NCBI GenBank assembly: GCA_963678705.1
Contig: OY783219.1
Span: 12,648,001 to 12,712,000 of the forward strand
Length of the DNA stretch: 64,000 bases
Source: Panorpa germanica
Taxonomy: Eukaryota; Arthropoda; Insecta; Mecoptera; Panorpidae
Direction of reading: 5' to 3'
Part shown: positions 1 through 12,800 of the stretch, in pieces
Layout: each line of letters begins with the position of its first letter
Numbering within the stretch: position 1 is the first letter of the stretch
Position numbers and translations under genes: made by a program
Notes under the pieces: generated by a model
Seen by the model: the letters and a program-made list of their open reading frames with translations, nothing else
Database searches by the model: none
Told to the model about the DNA's origin: nothing

Positions 1-415
1 CTTTTGATTAAAATCACTTCTGCTCTATTTCCGCCATCCGCATCTTCCCTTCACTGCCTCCCTTTATTAACTGCACAATATTCTTCTCGCTTGTTACTTT
101 TTTCTGACATGAAAACTTAATGTGCTCCAATGTTTCAATCTCCATTCCTCACACTCGTATAAGTATTGTGGTATCTCTCTCTCCCAAATCCTTTTATATC
201 TTCTGCTGTAATTGCTCTTCTCAATTTTTTCCATTCTTCCCTGTTGCTGTATCTCCCTGTCTCTTTTCTTTAGCTCCTCTTCCACACTTGTGCCTCCTTC
301 TCTTCTTCTTTCTGCCTCCTCTGTCGCCATTCCTTTCGTAATAATCCTTTCTCTTTTACGGGGCTCCTCACCCACCCTCCTTTCTAATTTCCTCCCTTAT
401 AGTTGTGTGTACTTA
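1..415 (-). mobile_element. Non-LTR retrotransposon 3' fragment (copy i)
   Basis: The minus strand encodes the C-terminal part of an ORF2-type protein: ATEEAERRREGG.S.EEELK, EIQQQ.RMEKIEKSNY, IWEREIPQYL, then in another frame [10 protein letters not shown], the His and last Cys of a CCHC knuckle. The part between EIPQYL and ETLEHIKF (about 25-35 codons) has been lost and the frames are shifted, so this copy is dead. It matches the copies at 9512-9960, 22335-23118 and 56373-56934. It is cut by the window edge at base 1. Confidence 0.75.
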
Positions 416-643
416 TCATTGTAGCATTGTACTTAGCATTGAAGTAATTGATATTGCAAACAATTAAATTAATTAGGTTCTGTGCATATTATTGATCTTT
501 TTTATCTTTGAAATGATTACATCTGATTTGATACTATTTTCAACACTTTATCCCGTAAGGTTTAACATTTTCTTCCAACTTTAAGGTTTTAAAAAGCAAC
601 TTTTTGTATGAAATTATTTAATCATCTAAACTATTTATTATAG
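416..643. other. eIF5B intron, non-coding
   Basis: AT-rich intronic DNA between the retrotransposon fragment and the first visible exon. Nothing else was recognised apart from the acceptor at 641-643. Confidence 0.7.
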
Positions 644-805
644 GTAAAAGCAATTCCTGGTCTGGGTACTACAATTGACGCCATTCTTATAAATGGTACT
701 CTTCGTGAAGGTGATACAATGGTTCTCGCAGGAACAGATGGACCAATTGTAACACAAATTAGATCTTTATTGATGCCTGAAGCAATGAAAGAACTTCGAG
801 TAAAG
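644..805 (+). CDS. eIF5B: eIF5B exon (domain II start)
   Basis: This exon has 54 codons, from [12 protein letters not shown] to MKELRVK. The acceptor is ..ttattatag and the donor is gtaata; both introns are phase 0. It encodes the start of the domain II beta-barrel ([19 protein letters not shown]). The preceding exon, which should end near a CTVLE-like motif in relatives, is outside the window. Confidence 0.95.
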
Positions 806-3800
806 GTAATATTCATAATTAAAAAAGAAACAAATTTATAAAATAATTTTTCTTTCATAGTATTTATTCACTTTCCCTTATTTTAGAATGCCTATAAAGA
901 ATATAAGGAAATAAAAGCAGCACAGGGTGTTAAAATCGCGGGGAAAGAATTAGAAAAAGCAGTTGCTGGGCTTAATCTACAAGTTGCACATAAACCTGAT
1001 GAAGTTGATTATCTAAGGTAAATAAAATACTCTGGAAATGTGGTATACCGAATTACTGAACTTGTATAGCAATATTATGCCTTTCGTGAAATAGAAATGA
1101 TAGAAATGAATGAATGAAATTTATATACCTGTTGACAAAATAGATAAATTGCAATTTTTAATAGATGGCCTATTTAACGCTTATGTTTGCTTATTTCAAG
1201 AACTAAGAAATTTACTAATTAGCGCAATTTATATATCATTTACAAACATGAATATTTTTTCAGAGAGGAAGTTGCAAAAGAATTTAAATCTGCTTTGAGT
1301 GGTGTTAAATTACAAGATCGAGGTGTCTATGTCCAAGCCAGTACTCTGGGATCTTTAGAGGCTCTTTTAGAATTCTTGAAAACAAGTAAAATTCCGGTGA
1401 GTGTTTAGGTTTACTTTCTCAGTTTAAAATTAATTGAAAATTTTTGTGGGTAAAATATCTTATTTATATATAATACTTCAATTCTATTAGCCGTTGTGGA
1501 AGGATATAGATATATGTTGTAGATATAGTTATTCAAAACTAGGAAATATTTATTGTTTGTGTTGTCTTTGTGGAGACGTTGTTTATGCATAATTGCAAGC
1601 CTGGAAATGAGACAGCTCCAGATACGATCCAGATAGTTCCTCGACATCAGTCGAGCTTCAAAAAAAAAAAAAAAATAACAAGAGATTAGTACATACAAAT
1701 TACCAATTCATAACATAACCTTTATTCACGATTTTGGTATGTAATTTTGTATAATAAAAATACCTTTATAGAAATATATATACATGTAAATTAAAGTTAC
1801 AAATTTACATGCCCTTGTCATCTATTGAGTTTTCTGAAGCAATAAGCATACGCAATTAAAGAAAACAATCCAAAGTTGTTTGCACATTTTGCGTTCTTAT
1901 TTTACAGTAAATTTCATAAAAGCCTGCTATATTTTTCTGAATTGGCTTAAGTTGCAAGTGTAAACCATTGTAAATCTTAAGGATAATCTTGTATGAGTGA
2001 TAATAACATCTCTAATGAAAAAGTGAGCTTAAAGAGCAATTAAATCAGTTTGTGCGAACAATACAGTAATAAATAATAATAAAAGTATATAAAATAGTAT
2101 ATTTGAAAAATAAAACAGAAAATAATAAGTGTCGTTTTTTGTTGTTGTTGATGATCGTGTTTTCTATTGTGTGGTTGTCTAGTGTTGACATGGTTTATAA
2201 TAAACTTCAGTTAACTGACAATTGAAAAAGCTGCATAACACCGTAGCCAAAATTAATAAAGATCTAACGCTTAATATTTTCTTATTGAGTATTATAGAAT
2301 ATTTTATATAGAGAGTGAGGTGTACCTCACTTCCTCTAGTTATAACCAAAAATAGAAGTCTACAGAAACTATCACAGTAAAAATTAAACAATGCGATTAT
2401 ACTTTTAACGATAATAATAATACATAGCAGTATATTTTGTCTGGATTGTACATCTAGCACTAGTGACGTTTTGTCCATTGAATGAACCACTTCCTTCTTA
2501 GCGATTTATCAGGATACAGCTCGTTTGTGGTATTTGCAATGGTCAACTACTACCCATGGTTCGTACTTCGTGTTGATATACCTCAACCTAAAATAATATA
2601 AAACAAAACAAGATGAAATATGAGTTAAGTACTTAAATAAAAATGTTTTGGAGGCTCGTCTCGTGTTAAGCCATTACTGTCAACTTTTTTCTACAGAAAC
2701 AGAAAATATGCTCTATAGTTCAAAGTACGAGAGTTCGGCGACGACTCATACTTAAAACAAGTTGTGAGGTATAAACTGTCGATATAACTAAAAAGCACTG
2801 ACTCACTTATTTTTCTATAATGTATATAGAAACGAATAAGATAAAATGGGCTTGTGTCCTATGTCTTAATTTCTATAAAAGTGTACTATATATTGATAAA
2901 GTGGGTTACTAGAACCTCAAATGTTCAATTATTTTTTAATTACTCCTTATATGTTAAGAGATATTAACAATTAAAAAAGTCATTTTGTCTCTTTAATTAT
3001 TAAAGGGATTCAACGTTGTTCACAATCCAAGTGCATGTGACATCACAATCCTTGTGTGGGGAATGAGGAAAAATGAAAAGGAAGAATGACTTTTACTTGT
3101 GAATATCTCCTAACATATAAGGAGTTATTAAAAAATAATTGGACATTTGAGGTTCTAGTAACCAACTTTATCAATATATTGTACAGTTTTATAGAAATTA
3201 AGACATAGGACACAAGCCCATTGAATTTTTGATGAGACACTCAAAATCGAAATTATTCTCTTCGTTCCTGTTAATCTTTAAAAAAGTATTTTTTAACCAG
3301 CGTGGACGATCCTTTAAGATATTAAAATTTATCATCTAGATTATAGCAACATCTTGTTCATCAATGAATGATTTCTTTAACAGATTTTTTCAAAACTAGA
3401 CAGAGTTAGCTTACTGTTCATTCGGTTATATTCATTAAATCATCAAAACCAAATGTCAGTTTGCCGACAGAAAAACAAATTGTCATAACTTTTGAACATA
3501 TTTTTTTTTTCTTTAAAGATTTTTTTTATATACTTATATATAAAAAAAAAATATTTTAAAGAAATACCGAAAAGATAAAAATTAACAGAAACCATGTGCG
3601 AATTTAACACACGTTAGGTATTTTTAGGATCGTATGCTGGTAGAAGGAACTGAAAGACATTTCCGTATACTTTTGCTTGCACCGTACCGTGTGTTTATAT
3701 ACTTTGCATGTAGGGGCGTGTCTATCTCAGTGTGCCCAAACCTTCAGCATTTAGTAGATCTTCAAAGGAACATTTGAGGTGGCATGTATGTGGTCTATGG

Positions 3801-6800
3801 ACCGTGTCTTACGGAGTGACAATGTGACTCAAATATTATAAATGGGCGACCCCACTTCCGATAAAACGGTCGCTTCAGGACTCGTACGATTTTATTTGGT
3901 TTAATCCACACGACATGGTATATATTATTTTCATGGGCTTGTGTCCTCATTTTTTAGTGGTCGATTTTTAAATTGTTGATTGAAATTGATGTTAATAAAT
4001 GAGTATATAATATATGAGTAAATGATATTGACTAAGATATAGCAATTAAAAGTTTGAATTGCAGTTTTAGCGCTAGAAATGGTCGGTCATATTTGTATGA
4101 CGTGAAATGCAGTTTAACGTCAGTTATTTGTTGAGTAGATCAGTGCTGTGGTTATGTTTTGTAGCTGTTGGTAGTCAAATAATCAAATCAAGTCAAAGAA
4201 TAATAAGTATTTATTTTATTTAACCCTGCTAAGGCAGACATAATAAAGAAATTTGATTTTTCCTTGAAATAGCTATAAATAATATTTGATATTTTGATAT
4301 ATAAATACATATAGCAGAGATTTATGATCTGTAAGGTTGGTAATCTACACAAGAATTGTGATGTCACATGCACTTGGAATGCGTACAACGTTGAATCCCT
4401 TTAATAATTAAAGAGACAAAATGACTTTTTTAATTGTTAATATCTCTTAACATATAAGGAGTTATTAAAAAATAATTGAACATTAGAGGTTCTAGTAACC
4501 CACTTTATCAAACAAGACAAGATATTGTGACAGGGGCGGGTAGGAGTCAGAAGCGGTGTGACGTCACAAGTCGCATAAAGTATATCATTTTTAGTGAAAA
4601 AAAATATAACAAAAAACAGTAATTTCTTCTGAGAATAGTAAAATATAAAAAAAACATGTATTAATTAAAATATATGACATCACACCAAGGGTGAGGGGAA
4701 TGGAAAAGACAGAGAGAGGGTCTAAATTGCAGGAAATTTGTGCAACGTAATTTATGAAAGCCCCTAATTAAAATTGTTTTTTTTTTAATAACAATTGGCA
4801 ATAGAAATTGTTATTTCTGACTTTATTTTTGACAAACTGACATTGAACTTCTTTTAAAAATAAATCTTACTGCACTTTGACAGATTGTCACAGTTTGGAG
4901 GTTATAATATTATACAGATTTTTTTAATTTAGTATTTTAAATTTAGAAATATTCAACCTTGTGAAGGTTATAAAAAAAAACAAATTAAATTAAATTCAAA
5001 ACAAATTAAAAATGGTGCATATTCTTATAGGCTATACAATTTAAAATAAATACAAAATTAAAACAGAGAGTGGGATTGATACTTAATGCGTATAGAAATA
5101 TATATTCAAAGTTTTTTAAATTTTCGAGTTAAAATACTTGCATATCTGTATATAGCCAGGCGCATTTATTCATATTTATTTCATTCAATTTTTTAAATTA
5201 ATATTCTATAAATGATCTTGTTCTCGTACATAAATCTAGAGGTAGAAAGATCGTAGTTTCTTGTACTATTTAGCAGTGGACAAAAGAAATAAAAATAGAA
5301 AGGAATTTGTATATATTTGTTTTCACACAAGAGTAGTTAGTAGTTAAATACTTTTATGTTGTTGCTATGTAATCAGACCTGTAATCCCCCGACTTAATTT
5401 CTGTAAAACTATGCAATATATTGAAAAGTTGGCTAATATATTAACACTTCAAATGTTCAATTATTTTTTAAAATGATAGAAAAAATTAACAATTAAAATA
5501 GTCATGCTTGACCCTTTAATCATTAAAGGGATCCAAAGTTATAAAATATATGCAGATCTGCGTGTGATGTGTCATCAGTACTAACAGCTGAGTAGTACAT
5601 CATATAAAGTTTTATACTACGATGGTTCTAAAAAAGGAAATATAATTTCGATACGTATTTCTCCTTGTGACGTCATACACAGAACTAAAACAGGCCATAA
5701 AACTGAAATTGAAACTGGATGTTTAAGAAACATCCTTGATTGTAATCAAAAACTTCTACCGCCTTACAAATAAACCTGTTTTAAATTTGTACCAGGTATA
5801 AACTGAGAATAAGCCTGTCGGGCCTTACAAATAAACCTGTTATAAAATTTATACCAGGTATAAACTGAGAATAAGCCTGTCGGGACGGGACGGCAGTTCA
5901 ATTTCACTTTTCAATAAACAACGAAATCAGAATAGCATTTACAGGTCATACAGTATCACACAATTACCAAATATTTTTATATAATTTCATTACAAAGTTG
6001 TGAACATTTATATTAATAGCAATGAACTTTTCTTCTAGTTTCTGTTTTGTTTGACTGAGATTAAATATAGCTTTGATTACTTTTATATCTATATTATTTA
6101 GCAAGTTATACTTCCGGTCGTTAATATTAACTGTTTAGAATTGTTGGCGTCTACAAAATATATATCTGTAGTTACTATGCCAGTCAAACCAGTGTCAAGG
6201 ACTTAAAGAAAAAAAACACGTATGTAAAAAATAACGCTTGATCAGTTGTTTCAATAAAAAACTATTTTTATATTCTATCAATTACTACACCTATTTTAAA
6301 TGTATATATATATATATAAACATTAGTATGGTGGATTCACAATCTCAAATTTAATCCTGTATAAATATATTAATTCTTTTACTATATTTATAGGAAAGTG
6401 ATTATAAAGCCAAGTAATTAACATTTAAATTAAAATGAAGTAGTATTTTTTGTTATAACTTGTAATACGATGTGCGACTTACGCTGTAAAACATTTTATT
6501 TTGATTTCATACATATTTACCTTCAATATACACCCCTACTCTATCACTACAACGCTCTAATCTTCATTTTTCAATTGTTGATTGAAATTGATGTTAATAA
6601 ATGTGTATTGGCGTGTCTATTTTATTAAATATCTAAATATTGACGGAGATATAGCAATTAAAAGTTTGAATTGTAGTTTTAGCGCTAGAAATGGTCGGCC
6701 ATATTTGTATGACGTGAAATGCATTTTAACGTCAGTTATTTGTTGAGTAGGTCAGTACTGTGGTAATGTTCTGTAGCTGTTGGTAGTCAAATAATCAAGT

Positions 6801-9800
6801 CAAATCAAAGAATAATAAGTTTTTATTTTATTTAACTCTGTTAGGGCAGACATAATATTGGAATTTTATTGTTCCTTGAAATAGCTGTATATAATATTTG
6901 ATATTTTGATATATAAATATATATATAGCAGAGATCTATGAGCTGTTAGGTTGGTAACCTTACACAAGGATTGTGATGTCACATGCATTTGGAATGTGTA
7001 CAACGTTAAATCCCTTTAATAATTAAAGAGGCAAAATGACTTTTTTATTTGTTAATATTTCTTAACATATAACGAGTTATTCAAAAATAATTGAACATTT
7101 GAGGTTCTAGTAACCCACTTTATCAATATATAGTACACTTTTATAGAAATTAAGACATAGGACACAAGCCCATTAGATGCGGAGGTTAGGTTTGATCAAT
7201 TCTCGATTAATATACGTGTATAATAGTATTGTCTATAAAAGTGCCTGTTTAGGAAAACTATGCGTTGTTACCAGACTAAAACTCAGTATAATAATTAAAA
7301 TCTACCACATGTTATTTTTCAATTTTCTAGAGATTTATTTTAATATCGCCTGCTTCTCGCCAATTTAAACAAACACAAGGCTATATATCATTTAGAACCT
7401 CATTCTCAAGAGCGAGGCTTTTGTGTGCTCTGGTACATTTCAAATATCACTTCCTGATATTTATATAGCAAAACTTGAACATAAAAAGTTCATTATAATT
7501 GGACGCTGTTATGCATTCATGTGTCAAGCGCCAGATACTGGGATTTGAGAAAATTAACATTCTAGTTTTTCTAATTCAAATTGTTCAGATAAGAATAATT
7601 AGAATTATTTTTATCATATAAGCAAGTAAATATTAGAACTATTACAGATATTCATGAATTATTCATTGGAATATCATGAATTTAAAGAATAACTGATAAA
7701 ATATAAAAAAATATTATTGCAAAATTCAATATGCTTAATTAAATTTGTAAAAATGTTTCAAAGTCTCTTGACACATAAAAGCAAATTAACTTATGGACTA
7801 TTTATATTAATAAAATAATTTAAGGTTTATACTTCACAAATTAGAATTGGATTTTTATTGGAATTATTCTTTTATTATTCTTTTATTAAATAATACGAAA
7901 CAATGCTTTAGGCGGATGAACCATTTTTGCAAAACGAGAATTCTGCATTGAGATTATTATTACAATATAAGTTTAAGCTTTTACATCGAATGCAAATTTT
8001 TTTATGACATAGTTCATAAAAAATATTTTTATTTATTGTATTAGAAACAACATTTCGTGCTTAACTCAATTTTTAATATTTTGGCGCTTGACACATGAAT
8101 GCATAACAGCGTCCAATTATCCATTTAATTTATTTATCATGTTATTTGTAAGAAATAAGAATATGTTGTTTTTGTTCTTTTAAAAAAAACAAAGTTCTAG
8201 CATTACAATGTTAGCTTACTACAAGCTAACTCCAGTGTTTTTTTTATCAGGGAATCTGAAAAATTTTGGTTTTAACACTAGCAAATAAAATTTTTCGTAT
8301 AATTTCGGTGTTGATTCGGAATATTTTGTTTACCAGACCTTATGCTTCCGACAAAGTATATGCCCGAATTTTATAGTTTGAGGCATCCATCTTGAAAAAA
8401 ATGGCGACTAGAAACGATTGTTTTGCAATATTTTTTCAACATTTATCAATCTGTAAGAGGAGTTAATTTCATACAATTTGTGCATACAACATTTTTTGTA
8501 TAGATATTAAGTAAAGTAATGCACTTTACTAAAAATTAGTAATGATTCAAATTTGGTTCAAATTTCTTAAACCTATTATTTTTAAAAGAATTTTTAAAAT
8601 TTCACAACTTTTATTTAAATTGTTTTTTTATTAAAATATCTAATATACGTATAAGCGTATAAAACAAATTAGTCCGCCATTTTTTCAAGATGGAGTCCTA
8701 AATCAACAAAATTAAGATTAGTAAACATAATATTCGGAATCAGCAGACCCAATTTAGTCAGAAAAGTCTATTTAAAAACTTTTCCAACAATCTATCGTTT
8801 TTTAAATTGTTAATTGAGGTTTATTATAAACCTTGGCTAATACTTTTATATCTTATCTCTCATTTTTAATCGCTTAGAACATAACTGTAGCTTGAACAGT
8901 TGAACAAACAAATTTTTTAATGTATGCAAATTGTCAATATCTAAAATATTTCAATAAACCCTTGTGAAACATAATCTTAATCAATAGGGTAGTTATTTAC
9001 ACGATGAAAGAACGAACTAATCATACACATTTATATTTATCACACTATATCTCTGTAGGAAAGTTCTTATAGTGTCAAAATAGAATAAATTCTTCAAATA
9101 AAAGTGTGTAATCAGCCTTATACTATGATAATTAATGTTTTTCTAAATATTTAAAAGATTCATGTTATCAGTTATTGTTTCCGGTAATTTTAATTAAAAA
9201 CATTTTAAATGAACTTGCAAATGGATTCACCGTCTGAGCGTCTCCACACTCTTCATCGCTTCTAATGGCTCCACGCTTGAAGCCCAGTTCTCAGTTCTGT
9301 GTCCTCAGTTAAGGCTGTTACGGCACGACAGTACTTACTTTAAAAAAAGTTTTATCTTAGATATGAGATGGGTTTTTAATCTTTATATATCATTCTGAAT
9401 GCGAGATTGCTCTAAGGCAAAACCGATTTTAATATTTGTCAATTTTTCACCTTTGACGTTTTTATACTGTTTTATTTTAATATCAAAGCGAATTTAATTA
9501 CAAGGTATTATTTATTTTATTATTTTTATTTTAATGTTTTTGCCATTTTGCACTACATTCTTGTGCCCTAACTCATTTATTTACATGTCATTGTGCTTAA
9601 TTCAATTTTGATCCTTATTAAATCTAAACATTCTCCCAAACGAAGAAAAGAAAATATAAATAAAAAATATAAATCCTTATAAAAATAAAAACCAAAACTG
9701 CTAATGCTATTGCTTCGCTCCTTACTGTTTCTACTCCGCGTTCCTTTTCTCTATCTCAGCCATCCACCTCTTTCCTTCATTGCTTCTCTTTAATAACTCA

Positions 9801-12800
9801 CCAATATTCTTTTCTCTTATTACCTTTTTCTCACATGAAAACTTAATGTGTTCCAATGTTACTTCTTCCTTCTCATGTTTTTTATGTCTTTTTCTCTTAA
9901 GTATTGTGGTATATATCTTTTCTTGTAATTGATCTTCTCAATTTTTCCATCCTTTCCAATCAGCTAGTACATGATAAAAATATTCTAATAAATTTTGTAG
10001 TGTAAAAATTTAATTTAAAGTTTTGCAAATGTGAATGATACAACCTCCTTAAACTGCTCGTTATATGCTACAACGGCAACAGCAACAGCAACAGCAACGC
10101 AGCCCATCACGATGCTGGGATGCTAGAGTGTCGTGTACTAGAGTATATGACATACATATAGCGCTAGGCGGCTAGGCAATTAAATTGCTTCCGGTGTAAT
10201 CAATATGGAGGTTAGCAAGTGTTGTTTTTATTTGATAAGCACTAAAAAAGTTGAGGTCAAATTCACATTGTCAGTTCAAAAATATACCTTCCATTATTAA
10301 TGGGTTTTATATTTTTTACCAGGCGTTCTTCTATGCTAAAGAAATACTATTTCTATTCCATATTTCTATGCTAAAGAAATACTATAATCAATTCCAATCT
10401 AATATGTATATTGTGAGGTCTCTTGACCGATCTGTATGTGTCGAAGTATCAATACTGAATCTCCAAGTATTGAACACTACGAACACGAACGTACATCGTG
10501 TGGTCGATGCTGGAACTAACGCCGTCCGCACATGGGTCGACTGATTACAAACACGAATCCCGAATCTGCCCGAACCGAATGAGAATGGATTTGTGTTGTC
10601 AGTGAGAGAACGCACACAGCACGAATGAAACAAAACTGATTTGAAATTGGTTATGAGCGACTGTGTTTCTAAGTAGCAGGGCAATTACGTTGCATGTTTT
10701 TGATGGTGAACATCATGAGCAGAAATGTGCACAAATACTTTTGAAATGTATTTAAATACATACATACATACAAATACCTCACAATACGACACAATAAAAT
10801 CCCCTATTCTATAGAGTCACGAAACACGGCTCGACATGGCTCGGTTCTCGTTTTCGTTGGAAATTTCGTTGCGCGGCTAATTTACAATCAGTCGACCCGT
10901 GTGCAGATGACCTAAGTGTGTCCAACGTTCACGTTGGAAGAAGTTCTTGCTGTTGTTGGTCTTTTAACCTACTCCCACCACACACTTGATTCACATGTCA
11001 TGCACTGCTGCACGAATCGTCCAACAAAGGAAGTTTTTATACTTGAAAGTTTCTTTATTTACTTGAAAGTTTTTGTTAAACAGTGTCAGTGTCAATAATA
11101 TCAACAAATGAATAAAATAAGTAAATCATTCATTCCACCGTGTAGTAGGAAACTTGCTTTGTCAATCTTCCAATATTTAACTCACACATTGGAGGCAAGC
11201 ATTGAAATCAAACGTTCACCGCATCATCTGTAATCACTAAGTCTATGTATAGCGCTAATATATTATGTTTTGAAATAAATTGTATTCCATCTCCGGGATG
11301 AATATTTAAAAGTCTACGACCTAACTAACACTGAATTGTTTCCTTTTCTGTTATTTTAAGTTTGTAGTTTTGTGTATTTTTCAAGTAAATATTTGAACAC
11401 AGTCGTGTCGTACAGCTGCAGATTTGCCAAGCACAGGAAATACCACCTACGCCTTAGAATAGGAAGTAACATACGACTGTGTTAGTAATATATAAGTTGT
11501 CAGATTTTGAAGTTCAGTATATTAAGTTAGGAATGTCAAAAGTAGAACTAAATAATTTCAAGAGTTTTGTTGCAACGAACGTATGGTATATAACCTAGCG
11601 GTTCTCAAACTGTTTGAAGACACAAATAAATTTGCGAAATGACAAAATTACATCATAATACTAACTAGAAAGAAACTATAATAACAAAATTAAGGTCGTT
11701 CCTAAGAAAACCACTTCACGATCATCTTGAAAATTTAAATCTATATATTTATAAGACATTTTAGGAATTGCAAATTTTTAATCAAACTTATGTGTTGCTT
11801 CTGAAATCTAAATCCACCGACCTATTTTGCAGCAAATGTTTTGTGATAAAACAATGATAATTTTCTCACGATTGTTTTGAAAAACTTATTATCGTTAATT
11901 GAGAATACGACAAATATTGTCATGTAAAGAAAATTATAGCAAACGGTATTCGTGTCTTTATAATATGTGTAGAAGATTAGCTACTTTTGATTGTTTTCGA
12001 TTTATAAGTTCAAAACACTAAAACCTAACATTAGCAATTCGTATCTTGATCATTCCAGAGATCTGTTAAACGACACACTGAATTTTTTTATTTCTGCGCA
12101 TGTGAGCACAACCAGGGGGGAGTCTCCAATGTGTGACAAGATTGCACATGGGAGGGGGAGTCAAGAATTTTTTGTTTTCAAATAAGTAACGTCACAGTGA
12201 CAATGGGGACTGCTGGGTTAAAAAATCGTGAAATTTGTGTGACGTAATTTATGAATGACACCATGTAATAAACATATAAGTTTACATAGAGGAATTTTTC
12301 TGTAGATTGAGTTAAAATACAAGTTTGATTTCATGATAAAATGTGCTTTTGTGAAACAACTCCAATACACCACATCCTACTCACAATAGCCCTCCTCTTA
12401 GTCGACTGTTGAGCATAGACTGTTAAAATATGAGAACGCCTAATGCCGGTACACCGGTATACTTTTAAATCGCAACACGGATTGAACTGAGAACTGATTG
12501 GATTGGAAACTGTGATCTGATCGAATTCGAATCGTGTACGAATGATTCGTGATGTTTTCCCAACCTTCTTAACACAAATTAAGCCCTGTTTGTACTCTTA
12601 GTGAGACGCAGACATGTGATAAGATATGTTTGTGTAAGTAACCAAAACATACAAATTATTCGCGTACATAATGTTTATGAACATTTGAACATAGTCAAGT
12701 TATTTATGACTATATTATGTTTTGATATATTTTTTAAAATTAATCATTCGATAACTGATAACAAATAAAAATAAATATTTAAAATTATGATCCGATTTAT

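Noticed and set aside
120-424. Plus-strand open frames rich in Ser/Phe/Leu/Pro at the start, repeated at 56729-56994
   Set aside because: They are antisense readings of the Glu/Arg-rich linker of the non-LTR element and carry no independent support.
4550-4566. TGACGTCA-type CRE sites as eIF5B enhancers
   Set aside because: These motifs recur within or next to the dispersed repeats (for example near 50952 and 51085) and have no positional link to a promoter.
5385-5535. Independent repeat family
   Set aside because: It aligns with the right end of the AATGGGCTTG family when mismatches are allowed, so it is better read as an old copy of that family.
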